This document shows positions 24,721-31,296 of a DNA stretch of 64,000 nt, one piece after another. A program made the translations under genes and the position numbers. The notes under the pieces were generated by a model. The model had not been told where the DNA came from and ran no database searches. It saw only the letters and a list, made by a program, of their open reading frames with translations. Source of the DNA: Thermosulfurimonas marina (GTDB taxonomy: Bacteria; Desulfobacterota; Thermodesulfobacteria; Thermodesulfobacteriales; Thermodesulfobacteriaceae); contig NZ_CP042909.1 in NCBI RefSeq assembly GCF_012317585.1, forward strand, positions 1,240,001 to 1,304,000. The letters run 5' to 3'. Each line of letters begins with the position of its first letter. The stretch's first letter is position 1.

Positions 24721-25164
24721 TCAGGATTGGCGGAGGAGTAGACGATGGCGCAGGTAGGTCGCGCCCTCCAGAGGGACTCTCAGACGACGGGCCAGTTCGC
24801 GGTCCGAAAGGTGGGGTTCCTTTTGGAGGACTTTTTGGGCTTCGGCCAGGAGTTCGTCAAGCCACTCCTCAAAAAGGAGCTTGAGCCCCTCGGGGACCTC
24901 CTCGGGGAGAGTTTCGGTCTCGCTCACCGTGGAGACCATGGCTCGGCAGACCGAACGCGGGTCCACGCCCGCGTCAAAGCACTTGGCCAGTCAGTAGTAG
25001 ACCATGGAGGGGACCCGCCCCTCCTCTCCCCGAAAGATCTCTAGAAAAAGTTCCTCCTGGGCCTTTTCGTCCAGGATCTCGTAGAGCTGGCTGAGGAGGG
25101 TCCGCAGGGCAGAACGCATTTCTTCCACTTCGGCCTGCTGGAGCCATTCCTGAAACTTGGTCAT
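24721..25164 (-). CDS. Unknown protein, candidate selenoprotein with in-frame UGA
   Basis: ATG 25164 overlaps the ArsR stop (TGATG). The frame reads 57 residues of helical, acidic protein (TKFQEWLQQAEVEEMRSALR, LYEILDEKAQEELFLEIF, RVPSMVYY), then TGA 24993-24991. It then continues in the same frame as LAKCFDAGVDPRSVCRAMVS ... ELARRLRVPLEGATYLRHRL to the stop at 24721. The total is 147 residues, with helical composition and codon usage unchanged across the TGA. U58, C62 and C72 could form a redox or metal site; the C-terminal 35 residues resemble a helix-turn-helix. I recognise no family. If UGA is a stop, two orphan fragments result. A SECIS-like hairpin follows. Confidence 0.65.
24949..24988 (-). 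promoter_or_regulatory. Candidate SECIS element of the unknown UGA-containing gene
   Basis: ACGCGGG pairs perfectly with CCCGCGT (plus a G-U pair at the base) around a CGTGGA loop with G in second position. The stem starts 16 bases and the loop 23 bases after the UGA. GGCC/GGTC can again form a lower stem, as in the DsrE-like element. Confidence 0.6.
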
Positions 25165-25442
25165 CAGGTATCCTCCCTCAGGGATTGGGCCAGGCGGAAG
25201 AGCTCAAAGACCCGGGAACTTTTCAAACGGTAGAAGACGTAAGGCCCTTCTTTGCGGCTGGTGACCAGGCCAGCGAGTTTGAGTTCCCTCAGGTGATGGG
25301 AGACCAGGGGCTGGGAGAGTTCCAGCCGGCTCACCAACTCTCCCACCGAAAGCTCCCCCTCCTTCAGGGCCTCAAGGATTCGCAGGCGATTTTCCTCCCC
25401 CAGGGCCTTAAAAAAATGGGCCAGGGTCTTGAGCTCTCCCAT
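25164..25442 (-). CDS. ArsR-family transcriptional regulator
   Basis: A 92-residue winged helix-turn-helix protein: FFKALGEENRLRILEALKEG, LSVGELVSRLELSQPLVSHHLRELK (recognition helix) and LVTSRKEGPYVFYRL (wing). It has no Cys, so a classical thiolate metal site is lacking; a persulfide-, oxidant- or other-ligand sensor is possible. It heads the operon with the unknown UGA-containing gene (TGATG overlap) and diverges from the aminotransferase gene. TATAAA ends 6 bases before its ATG, so its mRNA may be leaderless. Confidence 0.88.
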   Translation of the reverse strand: MGELKTLAHFFKALGEENRLRILEALKEGELSVGELVSRLELSQPLVSHHLRELKLAGLVTSRKEGPYVFYRLKSSRVFELFRLAQSLREDT

Positions 25443-25448
25443 GGGCCT

Positions 25449-25496
25449 TTTATACCATAGGATGGCCTTTTGTTTAGCCGCCTCCGGTGGTATAGG
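25449..25496. promoter_or_regulatory. Divergent extended -10 promoters for arsR-like (-) and aminotransferase (+)
   Basis: Minus: TGG-TATAAA at 25457-25449, 6 bases from the ArsR ATG. Plus: TGG-TATAGG at 25488-25496, about 27 bases before ATG 25524. Both share the TGGTATA core also seen at 10296 and 14734. ArsR autoregulation from this 30-base interval is plausible. Confidence 0.5.
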
Positions 25497-25523
25497 GTAT
25501 CTACCTTGGAGGAGGGGAGATCT

Positions 25524-26708
25524 ATGGCTTACCTTAAGGATCTGGGGGAGCTTTATCTGGCTCAGAATTATCGGCGCTTTCCCGTAGCCTTCGTAGAGGG
25601 AAAGGGGGCCCGTCTTTTCGATGAGGAGGGTCGGGAGTACCTCGACTTCTGTGCGGGGATTGCCGTTTGCGCCCTGGGGCATTCTCCCCCGGAGGTAGTC
25701 TCGGCCATAAAGGAACAGGCTGCGCGCCTCCTTCATGTGTCTAACCTTTACTGGACCGAGCCCCAGGCCCGCCTGGCCCAGGTTCTGGTGGAAAATTCCT
25801 TTGCCGACCGGGTCTTTTTCTGTAATTCCGGGGCCGAGGCCGTGGAGGCGGCCCTCAAACTGGCCCGCCGTTACGCCTGGCTCCGCCATGGCCCGGGAAA
25901 GACCAAGATCGTGGCCCTGGAGAATTCCTTTCACGGGCGCACCTACGGGGCCCTTTCCGCCACCGGCCAGCCGGCCTACTGGGAGGGCTTCGAGCCCCTG
26001 GTGCCGGATTTCGTACACGTGCCGCCCAACGACCTCGAGGCCCTTCGGGAGGCGGTGGACGAGCGTACCTGTGCGGTGATCCTGGAGCCCATCCTGGGGG
26101 AGGGCGGGGTGATCCCTCTTGAGCGGGAATTTTTAGAGACCGCTCGCCGTCTCTGTGACCAGGCAGGGGCCCTTCTCATTCTGGACGAGATCCAGACCGG
26201 GGTGGGCCGTACCGGCCAACTTTTTGCCTACCAGCACTATGGCGTGGAGCCGGAGGTGATGTGCCTGGCCAAGGGGCTGGCCGGGGGGCTTCCTTTGGGG
26301 GCCATGCTCGCCAAGGCCGAGGTGATGGAGGTCCTCTCCCCGGGCTCGCATGCCTCCACTTTCGGGGGAAATCCGGTGTGCTGTGCGGCGGCCCTTGCGG
26401 TCTTGGAGCGGGTGCGGGATCCGGATTTTCTGGCCGAGGTGCGCCTCAAGGGCGAGGCCCTGCGCAAGGGGCTCCTGGGACTCTGCGAAAAATTTCCGGA
26501 AAAACTCAAGGGGGTGCGCGGGCTGGGACTCCTTCTAGCCCTGGAGACCCGCATTCCAGCCCCTGAACTCATGCAGGCCCTTTTTGAGCGCCGTATCCTG
26601 ACTACGGCCCCCAAGCCCGAGGCCCTGCGCCTCACCCCGCCGCTTACCATCTCTTACCGGGAGATCGACGCCCTGCTTTCCGCCCTGGAGGAGATCCTGA
26701 AGGCCTAG
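25524..26708 (+). CDS. argD: Acetylornithine-type class III aminotransferase
   Basis: A 394-residue class III PLP transaminase. FDEEGREYLDFCAGIAVCALGH, FFCNSGAEAVEAALKLAR, ALENSFHGRTYGALSATGQP, VILEPILGEGGV, LLILDEIQTGVGRTG and the Schiff-base Lys in MCLAKGLAGGLPLGAM match acetylornithine/succinyl-DAP aminotransferase. ATG 25524 has GGAGGAGGGGAG just upstream. With DapL (47.2 kb) also present, the arginine role is the more likely one. A GC-rich hairpin follows the stop at 26726-26741. Confidence 0.9.
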   Translation: MAYLKDLGELYLAQNYRRFPVAFVEGKGARLFDEEGREYLDFCAGIAVCALGHSPPEVVSAIKEQAARLLHVSNLYWTEPQARLAQVLVENSFADRVFFCNSGAEAVEAALKLARRYAWLRHGPGKTKIVALENSFHGRTYGALSATGQPAYWEGFEPLVPDFVHVPPNDLEALREAVDERTCAVILEPILGEGGVIPLEREFLETARRLCDQAGALLILDEIQTGVGRTGQLFAYQHYGVEPEVMCLAKGLAGGLPLGAMLAKAEVMEVLSPGSHASTFGGNPVCCAAALAVLERVRDPDFLAEVRLKGEALRKGLLGLCEKFPEKLKGVRGLGLLLALETRIPAPELMQALFERRILTTAPKPEALRLTPPLTISYREIDALLSALEEILKA

Positions 26709-26725
26709 CTTTCCGGAAGGGAACC

Positions 26726-26741
26726 CGCCCTCAAGGGGGCG
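26726..26741 (+). terminator. Weak hairpin after the aminotransferase gene
   Basis: CGCCC/GGGCG-type stem with a short loop, 18 bases after the stop codon. There is no U tract behind it, so intrinsic termination would be weak; a Rho-type or attenuating role is equally possible. Confidence 0.3.
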
Positions 26742-26772
26742 CTCCCCTCAAAGCAAATGTAGATTTTGTGGC

Positions 26773-26801
26773 TTGACAATATCCAACTTAATTGCTAAAG
26801 T
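26773..26801 (+). promoter_or_regulatory. Promoter of the rubredoxin-ferritin operon
   Basis: Perfect TTGACA (26773-26778), 17-base spacer, TAAAGT (26796-26801). The start is expected near 26808, followed by AAGGAGG and ATG 26834. The interval is AT-rich. No Fur-type 19-bp palindrome or other operator was recognised. Confidence 0.7.
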
Positions 26802-26833
26802 GAAAGAGTCAAAATTACAGTAAGGAGGAGATC

Positions 26834-27034
26834 ATGAACTACGAAGGGGCCTGGATCTGTTCCACCAGCAACTGTGGCTACATGTATGTGCCGGCCAAGG
26901 GGGACCGCAAGGGCAAGATCCCTCCCGGGACCCCCTTTGAGGAGTTGCCCGAGGACTGGCGTTGTCCGGTCTGTGGGGCCAGCAAAAAGGCCTTCCGGCC
27001 CATGGGAGAAGTAGAGAAAGGAGGTGAGAAATAA
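26834..27034 (+). CDS. Rubredoxin-like protein with a CX4C first metal motif
   Basis: A 66-residue single-iron electron carrier. The second Fe site [13 protein letters not shown] is canonical, but the first motif is [17 protein letters not shown], i.e. C-X4-C instead of C-X2-C, as in the unusual second rubredoxin reported from Desulfovibrio. The loop insertion should change redox potential. First gene of an operon with a desulforedoxin-like protein, an XXXCH protein and ferritin; a TAATG overlap couples it to the next gene. It probably donates electrons in oxygen or peroxide defence. Confidence 0.9.
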   Translation: MNYEGAWICSTSNCGYMYVPAKGDRKGKIPPGTPFEELPEDWRCPVCGASKKAFRPMGEVEKGGEK

Positions 27035-27339
27035 TGCGGATCGAGATCGAAGGCCAGGTGGTCTATTTCATTCCGGAAAACGAGCGCGAGGTCCAGGAGC
27101 TTGACCGCCTCTGGAAGATCCTTACCGTCTGTGAAGGAGAGAACCGGAGGATTCAGCCCATGGGGATCTTTACCCCCGGGGCTACGGAGGCGGCCCAGTT
27201 TTTCATCGAGGGGGTCAAGCCTGCGGTAAGTTCCGAAAAGACCATCCGCTACGTGTGCATGACCTGCAACCGTATGGAGGAACATCCGGCGGGTCAGGCT
27301 CCCATCTGTTGCGGCCAGCCCATGATCCCTATGGACTAG
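27034..27339 (+). CDS. Small protein with C-terminal desulforedoxin-like Cys domain
   Basis: A 101-residue protein with an uncharacterised N-terminal part (IEIEGQVVYFIPENEREVQE). Its end, YVCMTCNRMEEHPAGQAPICCGQPM, resembles the desulforedoxin fold (CxxC ... CCGxPM), which binds a single FeS4 centre in desulfoferrodoxin. In desulfoferrodoxin this domain is N-terminal; here it is at the C terminus and the superoxide-reductase His set is missing. Not a known named family to me. Its place between rubredoxin and ferritin suggests a partner in iron or oxygen handling. Confidence 0.7.
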   Translation: MRIEIEGQVVYFIPENEREVQELDRLWKILTVCEGENRRIQPMGIFTPGATEAAQFFIEGVKPAVSSEKTIRYVCMTCNRMEEHPAGQAPICCGQPMIPMD

Positions 27340-27348
27340 GAGGGCCCC

Positions 27349-27882
27349 ATGAAGGTCAAACGGAAGGAGCGTCTGTCTCTTTCCGCCATGGCGGAAAGGT
27401 TGCGCTCCGTGGCCGAGGAGGTGGCCTCCGGGCGGCTGGCCCTCCCGGAGGGGATCTTCGAGGTCCCCGGCCAGGAAGGGCTCTTTTCCCTCAAGGTAAA
27501 ACAGGAAGAAGGGGAACTGGAAATCGAGCTCAAGCTGGAATTCGAGGTCGCGGGGGCCGAACCTTCCGAGGGCCAAAGGGAAACTCCCCGCGAGCCCTCC
27601 TCCAGGGCCCTCAAAAAGGAGATGGAGGCCCTGTTTAAGGCCCTCGGTCGGGAGCTTTCCGGGGGAGGCCTTCCGGATCCGGCCTTAGCCGAGCGCTTCC
27701 TTGAGGTCCACCGCCTCTACGATCCCTACGCCACGGAATTCAAAAGCGCCTGGGAGGAGGCCACCCGGCTGGCCGAAGACCTCCTTTCGGCAGTCCAGGA
27801 GGGGAATCTGGACACCGCCCGGGAGATCTTCCAGAAGATTGCCCTTTCCAAAAAAACATGCCATAAACTCTACAAAAAATAG
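27349..27882 (+). CDS. Amphi-Trp/XXXCH-domain protein (GAK-system-like)
   Basis: A 177-residue protein. Residues 1-65 resemble an amphi-Trp-type domain (SAMAERLRSVAEEVASGRL then FSLKVKQEEGELEIELKLEF). Residues 85-177 form a helical bundle ending SKKTCHKLYKK, the XXXCH signature described for proteins of the GAK system. It looks like a cytochrome-c'-type fold whose CxxCH has lost the first Cys (KKTCH), so covalent haem is unlikely. No signal peptide. It sits 9 bases after the desulforedoxin-like gene and 12 before ferritin. The function is unknown. Confidence 0.72.
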   Translation: MKVKRKERLSLSAMAERLRSVAEEVASGRLALPEGIFEVPGQEGLFSLKVKQEEGELEIELKLEFEVAGAEPSEGQRETPREPSSRALKKEMEALFKALGRELSGGGLPDPALAERFLEVHRLYDPYATEFKSAWEEATRLAEDLLSAVQEGNLDTAREIFQKIALSKKTCHKLYKK

Positions 27883-27894
27883 GAGGTGAGAGAC

Positions 27895-28416
27895 ATGCTT
27901 TCCCCCAAGATGGAAGAGGCCCTCAACGAACAGATCAAGTGGGAGCTTTATTCGGCCTATCTTTATCTTTCCATGGCCGCCTATTTTGAGGACCTGGGGC
28001 TTGAGGGATTTGCCCACTGGATGAAGGCCCAGACCGCCGAAGAGGTCCTGCACGCCATGAAGTTTTACAAGTTCGTGAACGAACGCGGGGGACGGGTGCG
28101 GCTCCAGGAGATCCCCCAGCCCCCCACGGAGTGGGAATCCCCTCTGGCCTGCATCGAGTACGCCCTGAATCACGAAAGGGAGGTCACCCGGCGCATCAAC
28201 AACCTCATGAGTTTCGCCAAGGAGGAGGGGGACCACGCCACGGAGATCTTCCTCCAGTGGTTTGTCTCCGAACAGGTGGAAGAGGAGGACTCCTTCGGAC
28301 GCCTGGTGAACCAGATGAAGCTGATCCAGGACTCCCCCCAGGGGCTCTTTCATCTAGACCGGGAGCTTTCCTCCCGGCCGCTAGACCTAAACCTCCTGGC
28401 CCAAGGCCTGGCTTAA
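27895..28416 (+). CDS. ftn: Bacterial non-haem ferritin
   Basis: A 173-residue ferritin storing iron and consuming oxidant. The four-helix ferroxidase ligands appear in NEQIKWELYSAYLYLSMAAYF, KAQTAEEVLHAMKFYKFVNERGG and FLQWFVSEQVEEEDSF. The start is ATG 27895 with GGAGGTG 8 bases upstream. It is the last gene of the rubredoxin operon. Its 3' end overlaps the convergent tolQ-like gene by 30 bases. Confidence 0.95.
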   Translation: MLSPKMEEALNEQIKWELYSAYLYLSMAAYFEDLGLEGFAHWMKAQTAEEVLHAMKFYKFVNERGGRVRLQEIPQPPTEWESPLACIEYALNHEREVTRRINNLMSFAKEEGDHATEIFLQWFVSEQVEEEDSFGRLVNQMKLIQDSPQGLFHLDRELSSRPLDLNLLAQGLA

Positions 28417-29091
28417 GAGCTCTCGCTCACAGAGGACCAGGAGACGTCTTTCCAGGCGGGAGAGGTCTTCCAGGAAGGCCTCTCCCGCGCGGGTGAAGTA
28501 ATTGTAGGCCACCACCGCCGGGATGGCTGCAAAAAGGCCCATGGCCGTGGCGATGAGGGCCTCGGCAATGCCCGGGGCCACGGTGGCCAGGGTGGCGTTG
28601 CCTTTGAGTCCGATGCGGTGAAAGGCGGCCATGATGCCCCAGACCGTACCGAAAAGGCCGATAAAAGGGGCGGTATTTCCTACCGTGGCCAGGAACCCGA
28701 GATAGCTTGGAAAATCTCGGGTGCGTTCCTCTCGGATCCTTTCCCATTCGGAGAGAAGAAGGGTCCGCAGACCGGAAAACCAGAGGGTGCGCAGCTCCAG
28801 GGCCTCGGGCCGGGCGTATTCTTTTTTAAGGCGGGAATAGGCCCGCAGATAGTCCTTGAGGATCTGGCGCAGGAGCCCCTCCGGGATCTTCTCCAGAAGG
28901 GCAGCCAGGGAAGCGGCCCCTTTCTCTTCGCCGAAGGCCTCCTCCAGGGCCGCGAGACCTCTCCGGGCCCGGCGGACCGCCTGCCATTTGGCCAGGATGA
29001 CCGCCCAGGTGAAGACCGAAAGGAGAAAGAGGAGGCCCAGGGTGAATTTTCCCATAGGGCCTACGGAAAGGATGAGGTGCCAGAGGCTCAT
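28387..29091 (-). CDS. TolQ/ExbB/MotA-family proton channel protein
   Basis: A 234-residue inner-membrane protein with three helices: residues 16-38 (TLGLLFLLSVFTWAVILAKW), then around residues 140-160 and 180-205. The family motif TVGNTAPFIGLFGTVWGIMAAFHRIG and APGIAEALIATAMGLFAAIPAVVAYNYF identify TolQ/ExbB. It energises an outer-membrane system (Tol-Pal or Ton). No TolR/ExbD gene follows: the operon ends here against ferritin. ATGA overlap with mqnD. Pal is encoded at the window's left end, compatible with a Tol-Pal system split across loci. Confidence 0.85.
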   Translation of the reverse strand: MSLWHLILSVGPMGKFTLGLLFLLSVFTWAVILAKWQAVRRARRGLAALEEAFGEEKGAASLAALLEKIPEGLLRQILKDYLRAYSRLKKEYARPEALELRTLWFSGLRTLLLSEWERIREERTRDFPSYLGFLATVGNTAPFIGLFGTVWGIMAAFHRIGLKGNATLATVAPGIAEALIATAMGLFAAIPAVVAYNYFTRAGEAFLEDLSRLERRLLVLCERELLSQALGQEV

Positions 29092-29915
29092 CTTTCCCCC
29101 CATACGAGATCCCGGGCCCCTTTGGCCCCGGCCCGGTGGACCAGCTCCTGGAGGGCCCTTTGTCCTTCCTCCCCCAGATCCTCGGTGTATTCGTTCACGT
29201 AAGTGGAGATGTGGGTGGAAATTACCTCGCGGGAAAGATCCTGGGCGTAAGACCGAATGAAGGGAAGAAGCTCCGGGAAGCGTTCCCGGGCCAGCCTCAG
29301 GGACTCCCGCACGGCCCGGGTCAGGGCAGATTTGAGGCCTTCTGGGAGATCCCGTCGCACCACCGGTCCCCCTAAGGGAAGGGGAAGCCCAGTCTCCTCC
29401 TCCCACCAGGCCCCGAGATCCCGCACTAGATAGAGCCCCCGCTTCTCGTAGACAAAACGTTCCTCGTGGATGAGGACCCCAGCCCGGGCCTTTCCGGAAA
29501 TCAGGGCCGGAAGGATTTCGTGATAGAGGACAAAACGTCGGTGTCGAGCCTCCGGAAAGGCCAGACGGAAGAGAAGATGGGCCGTGGTGTGCTCTCCGGG
29601 AAGCCAGACCTCCACTCGGGAAAGGTCTTCCGGGGAAAGGGGCTCGGAGGCCACCAGAAGGGGGCCGCAGCCCCGTCCCAGAGCGGCTCCCACCGGGAGG
29701 GCTTGATAACGCTCCCAGACCTCTGGAAAAAGGGCGTAGGAGATTTTGATCAGGGGGATCTCTCCCCTCAGGGCCAGGCGGTTCAGGGTCTCGATATCTT
29801 CAAAGACCCACCGGAGTCTTACCGGGATTTTTACCCAGCCCAAGACCAGAGGGCCGAAGGTAAAGGTGTCGTTGGGGCAGGGAGAAAGGGCTACCGTAAG
29901 TTCCTCCAAAGACAA
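29088..29915 (-). CDS. mqnD: 1,4-dihydroxy-6-naphthoate synthase (futalosine pathway)
   Basis: A 275-residue MqnD that converts cyclic dehypoxanthine futalosine to 1,4-dihydroxy-6-naphthoate in menaquinone synthesis. VALSPCPNDTFTFGPLVLG is the family hallmark, with LIKISYALFPEV, LPGEHTTAHLLFRLAFPE, GVLIHEERFVYEKRGL and PLPLGGPVVRRDL. The start is taken as TTG 29915 with GGAGG six bases upstream inside mqnB; TTG 29909 is also possible. Co-location with mqnB shows the futalosine route and hence menaquinone-based respiration. Confidence 0.88.
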   Translation of the reverse strand: MSLEELTVALSPCPNDTFTFGPLVLGWVKIPVRLRWVFEDIETLNRLALRGEIPLIKISYALFPEVWERYQALPVGAALGRGCGPLLVASEPLSPEDLSRVEVWLPGEHTTAHLLFRLAFPEARHRRFVLYHEILPALISGKARAGVLIHEERFVYEKRGLYLVRDLGAWWEEETGLPLPLGGPVVRRDLPEGLKSALTRAVRESLRLARERFPELLPFIRSYAQDLSREVISTHISTYVNEYTEDLGEEGQRALQELVHRAGAKGARDLVWGER

Positions 29916-30508
29916 AGCAGGGCCTCCTTCAGGGCGTAAAGGGCCTTTTCTATTTCCCAGGGATCTTCCGGTTTTTCCAAAAGATTGCTTATGGCTCGCA
30001 GTTCCAAGAGGGGCACCCCGGCCCTTTCTGCGGCCAGGGCCACTCCGAAGCCCTCCATGTTTTCGGCCAGCGCCCGGTGCCGCAGGGCCAGGAGCCGGGC
30101 CCGGGCTACATCCCGGCTGGCACAGCAGACCGTAACCAGAGGACCGGCCTCCACCTCCTGGCCTTCCTTTTCCAGGATGGTGATGGCCTTCTCCAGCCAG
30201 GGACCGCGCAGAGAGAGCCTTTCTCGCTGCGGGAGCTTTCGGGAAAGGGGCCGCAGCCCTTCGGGGAAACACAGGGCCAGATCCCCGAAGACTTCCTCGG
30301 TGGCTACCACCAGATCCCCTGGGGCCAGCCCTCTCTCCGGATAGGCCCCGGCCAGCCCGGCGAGCACCGCAAGCTCCGGCCTCTGGCGGGAAAGGATTTC
30401 GGCGGCCCGGAGGGCGGATTCTACCGGGCCAAAACCCACGATTTCCAAAGGGATCCCGGCCTCCCTCAAAGGAGAGGCCTCCGTCTCCGTGGGGACCAGA
30501 AGGAGCAT
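29891..30508 (-). CDS. mqnB: Futalosine hydrolase
   Basis: A 205-residue nucleoside-phosphorylase-fold enzyme releasing hypoxanthine from futalosine. LLLVPTETEASPLREAG at the N terminus, VESALRAAEIL, LAGLAGAYPERGLAPGDLVV, VTVCCASRDVARAR and ENMEGFGVALAAERAGVPLLELRAISN (catalytic Glu/Met region) match MqnB rather than MTA/SAH nucleosidase. TGATG overlap with the ymdB stop. The tail overlaps mqnD by 25 bases. Confidence 0.88.
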   Translation of the reverse strand: MLLLVPTETEASPLREAGIPLEIVGFGPVESALRAAEILSRQRPELAVLAGLAGAYPERGLAPGDLVVATEEVFGDLALCFPEGLRPLSRKLPQRERLSLRGPWLEKAITILEKEGQEVEAGPLVTVCCASRDVARARLLALRHRALAENMEGFGVALAAERAGVPLLELRAISNLLEKPEDPWEIEKALYALKEALLCLWRNLR

Positions 30509-31287
30509 CAACTCTCCTCCCGCCGAAAGGTCTCTATCCGCAAGGCCCGGCCGCTTTCCTCCTCCAACTCCAAAAAGACCCCCTCCGCCTTGACCGTCCC
30601 CTTTTTGGGGACCTCCAGTCTGCGGGGCACCTGGGTGAGGTACATCTCCAGGGCCTGCTTCCGGTCCATGCCGATGACCCCGTCCCTGAGGCCACACATC
30701 CCGGCGTCGGAAAGATAGGCTGTCCCCTGGGGGAGGATGCGGGCGTCGGCGGTCTGCACATGGGTGTGGGTACCGATAAGGGCCGAGACCCGACCGTCCA
30801 GATACCAGGAGAGGGCAATCTTTTCCGAGGTGGCCTCGGCATGGAAGTCCACCAGGATACAGGGGGTCTCAAGGCGCAGTTCCTCGGCCAGGGCCGCCGC
30901 CGTACGGAAGGGACACTGCAGGGCCCGCATGAAGACCCGACCCTCAAGATTGATCACCGCAAGCTTCCGGCCATCCTTCTCCAGGACGGTCGCGCCCCTT
31001 CCCGGGGCCCCCTCTGGATAGTTGGCTGGCCGCAAAACCCGCTCGCTCCGAGCCAGATAGGGAAGAAACTCCCGCTTCCAAATATGATTCCCCGAGGTGA
31101 GAAGGTCCAGTCCCAAAGCAAAGAGTTCCTCGGCGATCTTTTCCGTAAGGCCGTATCCCCCGGCGGCATTTTCCGCATTTCCGATGACGAAATGGGGCCG
31201 GAACTCCTCCAAAAGCCCGGGAAGAAAGAGCCTCAGGGCCTTGCGGCCAGGGCTTCCCACGATGTCTCCCAGAAAAAGTACCCGCAT
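30508..31287 (-). CDS. ymdB: YmdB-family calcineurin-like metallophosphoesterase
   Basis: A 259-residue metallophosphoesterase of the TIGR00282/YmdB family: MRVLFLGDIVGSPGRKAL, GNAENAAGGYGLTEKIAEEL, LTSGNHIWK, VDFHAEATSEKIALSWYLDG and IGTHTHVQTADARILP supply the two-metal site. In Bacillus, YmdB hydrolyses cyclic nucleotides and is encoded next to RNase Y, as here. ATG 31287 is chosen because family proteins start with MRVLFLGD; GTG 31296 is possible. 9 bases after rny. Confidence 0.93.
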   Translation of the reverse strand: MRVLFLGDIVGSPGRKALRLFLPGLLEEFRPHFVIGNAENAAGGYGLTEKIAEELFALGLDLLTSGNHIWKREFLPYLARSERVLRPANYPEGAPGRGATVLEKDGRKLAVINLEGRVFMRALQCPFRTAAALAEELRLETPCILVDFHAEATSEKIALSWYLDGRVSALIGTHTHVQTADARILPQGTAYLSDAGMCGLRDGVIGMDRKQALEMYLTQVPRRLEVPKKGTVKAEGVFLELEEESGRALRIETFRREES

Positions 31288-31296
31288 GGCGCCCAC

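Noticed and set aside
23336-25164. UGA reassigned to Trp in this organism
   Set aside because: Many other genes in the window, including pal-region, nnr, mfd-adjacent and fab genes, use TGA as their normal stop, often in ATGA overlaps.
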